From CAVSDF01 sp963726715 (lineage in GTDB: Bacteria; Bacteroidota; Rhodothermia; Rhodothermales; BA12), in the NCBI GenBank assembly GCA_963726715.1, contig CAVSDF010000005.1, positions 547,121 to 611,120 on the forward strand: a stretch of 64,000 nt of DNA, given 5' to 3'. Positions 55,765-62,930 of the stretch are shown here, piece after piece. The position numbers were made by a program, and so were the translations under genes. The notes beneath the pieces are model-generated. The model worked only from the letters and a program-made list of their open reading frames with translations. It was not told where the DNA came from and did no database searches. Position 1 is the stretch's first letter; each line of letters begins with the position of its first letter.

Positions 55765-56186
55765 GCCCCCGGTGGTCCCGCATGGGCATCGCGTGCACCG
55801 CCATCCCCCGTGAGGCCGGGCCGGGCGTCGCGGGCGAGCGCCTGGGCGAGGAAACCGCTCAGCACGTCGGCGTCGCGCCACGTGCGGAGGCGGAGATGAC
55901 GGCCGTGTTTGCCTGCGCCGCGCAGCCGGCTGTCGGGGTCGGCGAAGGCGGCGCCGTACGGGAAGCCGACGGCAATGCCGGTCTTCGACGGGCTGATGAA
56001 CGCGACGTGTCCGCAGCCCGTCCACATCGGCAGGCCGTACCGCATCCGTTCGCGGAGCGCCGGGGCAGCGTCGGCGAAGAGGCGGCGTACGCGCTGCGCG
56101 ATCTCCTGGAACGCCTCCGGCTCGATGGCCGCGACGAACGCATCGACGGCGGCATCGCCCTCCGCAGTGCCCGCCGGGGCCTCCAC
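55761..56186 (-). CDS. DUF1801 (YdhG-like) protein
   Basis: 141 residues starting at GTG 56186 (MEAPAGTAEGDAAVDAFVAA). The conserved core is FQEIAQRVRRLFADAAPALR, ERMRYGLPMWTGCGHVAFIS and SKTGIAVGFPYGAAF, which match the DUF1801/YdhG fold (small cytoplasmic domain of unknown function, related to frataxin-like folds). A Gly/Ala/Asp-rich tail of about 25 residues ends exactly in a GTAGGGG repeat that supplies the TAG, suggesting that the repeat changed the original C-terminus. Convergent with the regulator gene. Confidence 0.8.
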   Translation of the reverse strand: MEAPAGTAEGDAAVDAFVAAIEPEAFQEIAQRVRRLFADAAPALRERMRYGLPMWTGCGHVAFISPSKTGIAVGFPYGAAFADPDSRLRGAGKHGRHLRLRTWRDADVLSGFLAQALARDARPGLTGDGGARDAHAGPPGA

Positions 56187-56280
56187 GAACGCAGCGACCG
56201 CCGGATCTGCCCCGCGCGCAGAGGGCGCAGGCGATCCGGCGGTCGTCGGTCAGGCGGAGGGGCCACGGGCGAGCGAGGCG

Positions 56281-56985
56281 TCAGGCTTCCTTGTAGCGGT
56301 AGCCGATGCCGTAGACGGTCTCGATGTACATCGGCTGTGCGGGATCGGGCTCGATCTTCTTGCGCACGCTCGCCATGTGGCGGTCGATGGTGCGCGTTAC
56401 GATGTCCTGGTCGATGCCCCACACGTCGGTGAGGAGCTGGCGGCGCGTGACGGTCTTGCCGCGGTGCAGGATCAGGTAGCGGAGGATGTCGAACTCGAGC
56501 GCCGTGAGCGGCACTTCCTCGTCACCCCGACGCGCCTCGTGCGTCGAGAAGTTGATCTCGACGTCGCCGATCTCGTGGATCTCCATCGGTGTGCGGTCGG
56601 GCGGCTGCGTGCGTGCGAGGACGGCGCGGACGCGGGCGAGCAGCTCGTCGGCGTTGAAGGGCTTGAGGACGTAGTCCTCGGCGCCGAGGCCGAAGCCTTT
56701 CAGGATGCTCTCCTGCTCGCCGCGCCCGGTGAGCATCAGGATGGGAGCGGAGAAGTCGACGGCCTGCGAGAGTTCGAGCACCTCGAAGCCGGATTTCCCG
56801 GGCAGCGTCACGTCGAGGAGACAGACGTCGAAGTCTTCCGGGCGCTCCTGCATCGTCGCCACGGCCTGATCGCCATCGAGGGCGCGGGTGACGGTGAAGT
56901 CGTGAACCTCGAAGAAGTCCTGGAGCGCGTCGCCGACGTTGGGGTCGTCCTCGACGATGAGCATCCGGTACTGGGGAGCGGACAT
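56281..56985 (-). CDS. OmpR/PhoB-family response regulator, second copy
   Basis: 234 residues. Receiver: MLIVEDDPNVGDALQDFFEV, phospho-acceptor in FDVCLLDVTLPGKSGFEVLE, ILMLTGRGE and YVLKPFNADELLARVRAVLA. Winged helix: EVPLTALEFDILRYLILHRG, KTVTRRQLLTDVWGIDQDIV, TRTIDRHMASVRKKIEPDPA, IETVYGIGYRYKEA. It shares the subfamily with the regulator at 54877 but is not a recent duplicate (recognition helices differ: VNALRKVM versus MASVRKKI). No kinase is adjacent. ATG 56985 lies 25 nt after a TACATTCC promoter box. Confidence 0.93.
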   Translation of the reverse strand: MSAPQYRMLIVEDDPNVGDALQDFFEVHDFTVTRALDGDQAVATMQERPEDFDVCLLDVTLPGKSGFEVLELSQAVDFSAPILMLTGRGEQESILKGFGLGAEDYVLKPFNADELLARVRAVLARTQPPDRTPMEIHEIGDVEINFSTHEARRGDEEVPLTALEFDILRYLILHRGKTVTRRQLLTDVWGIDQDIVTRTIDRHMASVRKKIEPDPAQPMYIETVYGIGYRYKEA

Positions 56986-57010
56986 GGATCGGTGTCGGTA
57001 AGGGAGGGCT

Positions 57011-57018
57011 GGAATGTA
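57011..57018 (-). promoter_or_regulatory. TAnnTTnG -7 element of the second regulator
   Basis: TACATTCC on the minus strand, 25 nt before ATG 56985. Confidence 0.5.
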
Positions 57019-57059
57019 CGACCGGCCACCGCGCTCGGGTGCGCGCGGCTCACGCGAGG

Positions 57060-57160
57060 GGTGCCGGTCGTTGGTCGAACGTCGTCGGTAGTTGGTCGAG
57101 GGTCGATTGTGGAGCGTCGAACGTCGAGGGTCGAATCGTCCTCGTCGTCCGTCGTCGCGG
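57060..57160. repeat. GTCG-based simple-repeat stretch
   Basis: Irregular repeats of TTGGTCGAACGTCG / GGTCGA / GTCGTCC units between the GH3 stop and the second regulator. It belongs to the same simple-sequence family as 22391, 25197 and 14517. Confidence 0.6.
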
Positions 57161-58756
57161 TCAGGCGGGCATTTCGACGGGGAGGCGGCCCGGCGCCTGT
57201 GCCTGCCCGGTCATCCACGCGAGCGCGGCGTCGAGGGCTTCGGGGCGGAATCCGTAGGTGAGGAGCGCGGGAGCGGGCACGTCGGCGGCATTGTAGGGAT
57301 TCCAGAGCGCGAGGTGGAGGGCCGGGGCGACGCGCGCGGCCAACGCCTTCACCGACGGGCTCAGGCGCAGGCGACTCGTGGATGCGAAGACGACGGGCGT
57401 GCCCGCGCGGTGGACCGTGGCGAACATGGCGAGGGCCGCGCTCTGATCGTCGGCGCCGCCGTCGAAGGTCACCACGCGCACGTCGTAGCGCTCGGCGAGG
57501 CGGGCGGTGAGGCCCTGGCCCGAGAGGCCGCTGTCGGAGGCGGCGCCTGCTGCGGAGCCTTGCGAGACGACGAGCGTGATCGGCGTTCCGGCGGCGATCG
57601 GGCGTGCGGCGCCGACGGTCGTGAGGCCCGCGGCCCACGCGCGGCGCATCGTCTGGCCGTCGCTCTGGCGCTCGGCGCCCGTGTACTCGCGCGTGTCGAC
57701 GGGGAAGCGGTGGGCGAGGGCGGCGAGGCGCTCGACCTTGCGGCGCATCTCCGAGGCCGGGATCGACGTGTCGCGGAGGACGCGTTCGAGCGACTCGGCG
57801 GTCGCCACCTGCGCCTCGCGGTTGCCGAGGGCGAGCACGAGGTCGGCGCCGGCGGCGAGCGTCATCCGGGCTGCGTCGCCGCGCCCGTAGCGGTCGCTGA
57901 CGGCCTGCATCCCCATCGAGTCGGTCGTGATGACGCCTTCGTAGCCGAAGCGCTCGCGCAGGATGCCGGTGAGGACCGGGCGCGAGAGCGTCGCCGGGTG
58001 CTCGGGGTCGATCTGCGGGAAGACGATGTGCGCCGTCATGAAGGCGGGCGCACCGGCGCGGGCGGCGGCGCGGAAGGGGGCGAGTTCGAGCGCTTCGAGC
58101 GTCGCGAGCGGCTTGTCGACGACGGGGAGGCCGAGGTGGCTGTCGGTCTGCGTATCGCCGTGGCCGGGGAAGTGCTTGACGCATCCGGCCACGCCTGCGC
58201 TGCCGAGGCCGCGCATCCACGCCATCCCGAGCCGCTCGACGAGCGCCGGGTCGGAGCCGAAGCTGCGGTCGCCGATGACCGGGTTTCCGGGGTTGTTGTT
58301 GACGTCGAGGACGGGGGCGAAATTCCAGTTGAAGCCCATCGACCGCAGCCCGCGCCCGACTGCCGCGCCGACGCTCTCGGCCATCGCGGGGTCGTTCGAG
58401 GCGCCGAGGTTCATCGCCGACGGCGCGAACGGCAGCGTGCGCGTGCGGAAGACGCCGCCGCCTTCCTGGTCGACCGCCACGAGCACGTCGCGCCCGAGGG
58501 CCGCGCGGAGGCTCTCGACGAGGCCGCGCGTCTGCGCCTCGCTCTCGATGTGGCGCTGGAAGAGGCAGACGCCGCGCACGCCGTACTCGCGCAGGAAGGC
58601 GACCGTGTCGGCGGTGAGGTCGGCGCTCGGCAGGTCGACCATCATGAAGTCGCCGGGCCGCAGCGTCTTCGAGGCGCTCCACGCGCTGCGCGGATAGGCG
58701 GCGACGGCGGCGGTCGAGAGGGCGGCGGAGCGGAGGAACGTGCGGCGCGAGGTCAT
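57161..58756 (-). CDS. Glycoside hydrolase family 3 (beta-N-acetylhexosaminidase-like)
   Basis: 531 residues. The N-terminus MTSRRTFLRSAALSTAAVAA is Tat-like (S-R-R-x-F-L-R), so folded export is likely. GH3 barrel: VLVAVDQEGGGVFRTR, LRSMGFNWNFAPVLDVNNNP, VKHFPGHGDTQTDSHLGLPV (the K-H-F-P-G-H-G-x(4)-D-S-H pattern typical of NagZ enzymes) and the nucleophile Asp in EGVITTDSMGMQAVSDRY. A C-terminal (alpha/beta) sandwich of about 180 residues follows, unlike single-domain NagZ and similar to Bacteroidota surface hexosaminidases. It probably acts on peptidoglycan or other N-acetylglucosaminides in the periplasm. Reads in one frame. Confidence 0.92.
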   Translation of the reverse strand: MTSRRTFLRSAALSTAAVAAYPRSAWSASKTLRPGDFMMVDLPSADLTADTVAFLREYGVRGVCLFQRHIESEAQTRGLVESLRAALGRDVLVAVDQEGGGVFRTRTLPFAPSAMNLGASNDPAMAESVGAAVGRGLRSMGFNWNFAPVLDVNNNPGNPVIGDRSFGSDPALVERLGMAWMRGLGSAGVAGCVKHFPGHGDTQTDSHLGLPVVDKPLATLEALELAPFRAAARAGAPAFMTAHIVFPQIDPEHPATLSRPVLTGILRERFGYEGVITTDSMGMQAVSDRYGRGDAARMTLAAGADLVLALGNREAQVATAESLERVLRDTSIPASEMRRKVERLAALAHRFPVDTREYTGAERQSDGQTMRRAWAAGLTTVGAARPIAAGTPITLVVSQGSAAGAASDSGLSGQGLTARLAERYDVRVVTFDGGADDQSAALAMFATVHRAGTPVVFASTSRLRLSPSVKALAARVAPALHLALWNPYNAADVPAPALLTYGFRPEALDAALAWMTGQAQAPGRLPVEMPA

Positions 58757-58781
58757 GGGCAGGAGTGGGGAAACCGTCCGC

Positions 58782-58789
58782 GTAAGGTA
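58782..58789 (-). promoter_or_regulatory. TAnnTTnG-like -7 element of the GH3 gene
   Basis: TACCTTAC on the minus strand, 25 nt before ATG 58756. Confidence 0.4.
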
Positions 58790-58876
58790 ACACCCCGGCC
58801 CCGGCGCGTCGTTTGTGGTTGGTTGTTGGTCGTCGATGGTTGGTCATGACGACCGCGACGGTGATGAAAACGCGCC

Positions 58877-58904
58877 GTAGGGGCGGGTCTCCGACCCGCC
58901 CCCC
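58877..58904. repeat. GTAGGGGCGGGT hairpin
   Basis: GGGGCGGGT-ctccg-ACCCGCCCC preceded by GTA. The surrounding 58757-59069 holds this, TTGGTCG simple repeats (58812-58846) and PAL1, but no gene. Confidence 0.7.
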
Positions 58905-59006
58905 ACCGGACGCCAATCCCGCGCATCTCCCACCGTCACTCCGCCACCGCCCCCCGCGCCGCCCGCCGATCATCGCCCTGCGCATCGCCATCCGCCCCCG
59001 CGCACA

Positions 59007-59036
59007 AACCTGACAGGTGCGGGGACCTGTCAGGTT
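59007..59036. repeat. PAL1 palindrome downstream of the DAHP synthase gene
   Basis: AACCTGACAGGT-gcgggg-ACCTGTCAGGTT, 12-bp perfect arms, 34 nt after the stop of the DAHP synthase. Confidence 0.85.
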
Positions 59037-59069
59037 GGCCGCCTGCGCGTCCGCATCCCCAACCCGGCG

Positions 59070-60506
59070 TCACCGCCGCGTGCGGTGGTGCATGCGGACG
59101 ATGGCGAGCGAGGCCTCGATGGCCTGTTCGGCGTTGAGGCGCGGGTCGACGTTCGAGCGGTAGTCGCGCGTCAGGTCGGTGTCGGTGAGGCCGCGCGCGC
59201 CGCCTGTGCACTCGGTCACGTTCTCGCCGGTCAGTTCGAGGTGGACGCCGCCGAGGTGCGTGCCGAGGGCGCGGTGCACCTCGAACGACTGCTCGATCTC
59301 GCGAGACGATCTGCTCGAAGCGCCGCGTCTTGACGCCCGTCGCCGTCGTCTCGGTGTTGCCGTGCATCGCGTCGCACACCCACAGCACCGGATGCCCGCG
59401 CCGCCGGACCGTCTCGACGAGCCGCGGCAGATGGTCGGCCACCGCGTCGGCGCCGAAGCGGCAGATGAGCGTCAGGCGCCCAGGCGTCTTGAGCGGGTCG
59501 AGGCGTGCGAGGAGCGCCTCGACGTGGTCCGTCGGCGTCGTCTGGCCCACTTTGACGGCGACCGGGTTGCCGAGCGCGGCCGCGTAGGCGACGTGCGCGC
59601 CGTCGGGGTCGTTCGTCCGCAGACCGATCCACGGAAGGTGCGTGCTCAGGTTGTACGGGTCGGCGTGGCGCGGGACGTGGCGCGTCAGGGCGGACTCGTA
59701 GTCGAGCAGCAGGGCCTCGTGACTGGTGAAGAACTCGGCGCGCTCGAAATCTGCGATCGGGCCCGTTGGTGAGCGTCGAGACGAACGAGAGGGCGTCGTG
59801 GATGCGTGCGACGATCGCGTGGTACTCGTCGGCGAGCGGCGCGCTGCTGGCGAAATCGAGCTCCCAGACCTCCGGGTGATTGAGATCGGCGAATCCCCCG
59901 TCGACCAGGCCGCGGACGAAGTTGAGCGTGAGCGCGCTCCGCGTGTAGGCCCGCAGGAGGCGCTCGGGGTCGGGCGTCCGCGCCTCAGGCGTGAACGGCG
60001 CGCCGTTGACGACGTCGCCGCGGTAGGCGGGAAGCGTGACGCCGCCGCGCGTTTCGGTGTCCTGCGAGCGCGGCTTGGCGTACTGCCCGGCGTAGCGCCC
60101 GACGCGCACGACGCGCTGGCGGAGGCCGTAGTTGAGCACGAGGCTCATCTGCATCAGCACCTTGATGCGGTTGGCGATGACGGGCGAGGTGCAGTCGGCG
60201 AACGACTCGGCGCAGTCGCCGCCTTGCAGCAGAAACCGCTGCCCGGCGCTGGCCTCGGCGAGGTGCTGGCGCAGCCGCGTCACCTCCCACGAGGTGACGA
60301 GCGGCGGGAGCGAGCGCAGGTGCGCGAGGACGCGTTCGAGGTGCTCGGCGTCGGGATACGTCGGCTGCTGCGGCGCGTCGGCGGTGGGCACGGCGACACC
60401 GTCGCGCGGCGTCAGGGCGTCGCGCTCGGAGCCGCGACTGTCATCGAGGCGGGCCTCGTCGACATGGGCGGCAGGCGGCAGGGCAGGGGCGGAGGCGTCG
60501 GACACA
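59070..60506 (-). CDS. aroG: 3-deoxy-7-phosphoheptulonate synthase, class II (two frameshifts)
   Basis: First step of the shikimate pathway (PEP + erythrose 4-phosphate). The class II (plant/AroAII) type is clear: RFLLQGGDCAESFADCTSPV with the metal Cys, VVRVGRYAGQYAKPRSQDTE, LPAYRGDVVNGAPF, SHEALLLDYESALTRH, HLPWIGLRTNDPDGAHVAYA, NPVAVKVGQTTPTDHVEALL, LICRFGADAVADHLPRLVET, VLWVCDAMHGNTETTATGVK, LGGVHLELTGENVTECTGGA and the final DYRSNVDPRLNAEQAIEASL. Frames change near 59762 and 59302. GTG 60506 starts an unconserved lead of about 55 residues. About 478 residues in all, normal. The symbol follows common use for this class. Confidence 0.9.
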
Positions 60507-60636
60507 GGCGCGCGGGCGTGGGGCGGGAGGGGGCGCCCGGAAGAACGCCGCCGAGGCAGGCTGCGCCAACGCCTCCGCTCAGGCTTCACGCGGCGGCGCG
60601 GCGGCGGATGCAGGATCGTCGACTCAGTGGCCGTGC

Positions 60637-60725
60637 GCCCCCTCCGCCCCTTCGGGGCACCTCCCCCGCGACCGCGGGGGAGGACCGCCGCGGAGCGCGT
60701 GCAGCGCGCAGCGGCAGGAGGGGGT
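60637..60725 (+). repeat. MITE-like repeat REP2, short form
   Basis: CCCCCTCCGCCCCTTCGGGG...CTCCCCCGCG/CGCGGGGGAG...CAGCGCGCAGCGGCAGGAGG. Fills the gap between carboxypeptidase and DAHP synthase genes. Confidence 0.8.
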
Positions 60726-60759
60726 GCGGCGGGACAGGAGGCGGCCCGGGGCAGCCGCG

Positions 60760-62327
60760 TCACCCGCCAAACCCGTACAGCGCCCCGTACTTGCGCCGTG
60801 CGTACGCAAGCCACGGCGCCGCGCTCAGCGCCGCGCCCGTCGCCGCGCGCAGGATCTCGGGGGCGCTCCGGCGCCGCCCGTGGCGGTGGACGTGCTCGTG
60901 GAGCCAGCCGAGAAGAGGGGCGAACTCGCCCGCCGCGAACGCCGCCTCGAATCCGTCGGCGACGCCGAGATCGCGCGCGGCGGCCTCGAAGAGCGGTACG
61001 GACATCAGCGTGCCGAGGGTGTAGGTCGGGAAGTAGCCGAACGTCCCGTGGGCCCAGTGGACGTCTTGCAGGCACCCGTCGGCGTCGCTCGCGGGGGCGC
61101 TGCCGAGGGCCGCCGCCATCGCCGCGTTCCACGCGTCCGGCACGTCGGCGATGGCGAGGGTGCCGCCGATGAGGGCGCGCTCGATCTCGACGCGCAGCAT
61201 CACGTGCAGGTGGTACGTCACCTCGTCGGCCTCGACGCGGATGGCGCTGGGGGCGACGCGGTTGACGGCGGCGTAGAGGGCGCCGGGTGTGGCGCCGTCG
61301 AGGGCGCCCGCGGCGTGGCGCTGCGCGACCGGCGTGGCCCACGTCCAGAAGCCGCGGCTGCGGGCGACGAGGTTCTCCCAGAGGCGCGACTGGCTCTCGT
61401 GCATCCCGAGCGACGTGCCCTCGGCGAGCGGCGAGCGGTCAGATCGGGCGATAGTCCCTGCTCATAGAGCGCGTGCCCGACCTCGTGGACGGTCCCGAAG
61501 AAGCTCGTCGGCCAGTATCCGGCATCGACGCGCGTGGTGATGCGCACGTCGTCGCGTCCGAACGACGTGCTGAACGGATGCGCCGAGCGGTCGAGACGCC
61601 CGCGTCCGAGCGCATACCCGAGCGCCGCGGCGACTTCGAGCGAGAGCGCCCACTGCGCGGCCTCGTCGATGGGCCGGTGGAGGAAGGCGTCGGGGATCTG
61701 CGGCGCGGCGGCGATGTCGCGGGCGAGCGGCACGAGACCCTCGCGCAGTTCGGCGAAGACCCTCCCGACATCGGCGATCGTCGTGCCCGGCTCAAAGGCA
61801 TCCAGAAGGGCGTCGTAGCGCGCATCGGCATCGCTCGCAGGCGTATACGACGACCCGCGCTCGGCAGCGATCAGCGGCCGCACGCGGTCGGCTTCTTCGA
61901 CATTGATCTCGACGATCCGCGCGAGGTGCGGCGCAAACGCTGAAAAGTCGCTTGCCTGCCGCGCCGCCTGCCAGGCCGCAATGGCCCGTCCGGTAGCGAT
62001 GGCGCGGTCGGCGACGAGGCGCGAGGGCAGGCAGAGCGCGCGGTCGCGGTCACGCCGGGCGATGCGGACGAGGTCGGCGTCGAGCGTGTCGGGGGCCGCC
62101 TCGCGCGCGGCGGCGTCGAGGAGCGCGCCGGTCTCGTCGGCGACGAGCGTGTCGTGGGCGAGTCGCCGGAGCGTCGCCGTCTGCTCGGCGCGCTGCGCGG
62201 CGGCGTGGTCGGGGAGGTACGTCTCGGCGTCCCATTCGAGAACGGCAGCGGCGCGGGCGAGGTCGGTGACCGTGGCGAGGCGCTCGCGGAGGGACACGAG
62301 CCCCGGGGAAGCGGCAGAAGAGGGCAT
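60760..62327 (-). CDS. Metallocarboxypeptidase M32 (Taq carboxypeptidase family; one frameshift)
   Basis: Removes C-terminal residues from peptides; zinc enzyme of about 522 residues. From ATG 62327 (MPSSAASPGLVSLRERL) the helical N-terminal half includes AAVLEWDAETYLPDHAAAQR. The active site is FFGTVHEVGHALYEQGL (HExxH), followed after a frame change near 61438 by SLGMHESQSRLWENLVARS, the M32 signature with the third ligand Glu. The rest, RVEADEVTYHLHVMLRVEIE and QDVHWAHGTFGYFPTYTLG, matches the family closely. The frame change lies just after the HExxH helix, at a G/A-rich stretch. Cytoplasmic; no partner needed. Confidence 0.94.
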
Positions 62328-62439
62328 TCGGGGGTGGAAGAGGGGGCAGGGCAAACGTCGCGCCCGCTGCCACGTGCCCGTCCGCGCCGCCGATGAGGAG
62401 CGATGGCTGTCACCTTCGCCGTTGCTTCGCTCAGCCGCG

Positions 62440-62469
62440 TTGACAGGCCCCACGCCGCCGCCGTATCAT
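62440..62469 (+). promoter_or_regulatory. Promoter of tRNA-Thr
   Basis: TTGACA (62440-62445), 18 nt, TATCAT (62464-62469), ending 13 nt before the tRNA. It resembles a sigma-70 consensus more than the TAnnTTnG boxes elsewhere. Confidence 0.6.
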
Positions 62470-62481
62470 TCCGGTCCTGTC

Positions 62482-62554
62482 GCCGATATAGCTCAGTTGG
62501 TAGAGCGGTTCACTCGTAATGAACAGGTCAGCAGTTCGAATCTGCTTATCGGCT
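62482..62554 (+). tRNA. tRNA-Thr (anticodon CGT)
   Basis: The acceptor stem GCCGATA pairs with TATCGGC, with discriminator T. The D arm is GCTCAGTTGGTAGAGC, the anticodon stem GTTCA/TGAAC with loop CTCGTAA (anticodon CGT, reads ACG), and the T arm AGCAGTTCGAATCTGCT. CCA is not encoded. The sequence after it changes character and carries a phage/plasmid-type gene. Confidence 0.96.
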
Positions 62555-62561
62555 CCTGCAA

Positions 62562-62604
62562 AAACGCCCCGGATGACGCCTTGAAGGCCGATTTCGGGGC
62601 GTTT
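62562..62604 (+). terminator. Terminator of tRNA-Thr
   Basis: AAACGCCCC (62562-62570) pairs with GGGGCGTTT (62596-62604), with an inner GCCTTGAAGGC hairpin; 7 nt after the tRNA. Confidence 0.75.
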
Positions 62605-62930
62605 GGCTTTGATGGCCATTCAAGCCTTCCGGGGCTGTACTAAGGGTGTCCTACGAGGTCGGTTCGACAGGGTCGGTGTGGTCCAGGAGGGTTGCGATTG
62701 CCCTTACCCGGATGCTGCCTGGATGGCGATTCATCAGTCTCGCCCCGAGACTCTTGGCAACCGCTTTTGCGTCGCAGCAGTGGATCCCCTCGTCAGAACA
62801 TCTTTCCACCGTAGCCTCGCCGTAGAGAGGGGTTTTGGGCCGGCCTTCTGGTCAGGTCTCCCGAGTCTCGCCCGAGACTCGGACCTTCGTTTCATCGAAC
62901 GGGGATTGCCGTATGCCCTGACCTGTCTCG
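62605..62930. other. Non-coding stretch with two related hairpins, possible island junction
   Basis: Two stem-loops share the arm AGTCTCG/CGAGACT: 62736-62752 (loop CCC) and 62861-62882 (CCGAGTCTCG-cc-CGAGACTCGG). Composition is less GC-rich than the neighbourhood. No gene that I can support, though an uninterrupted plus-strand frame runs through it. Confidence 0.5.
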
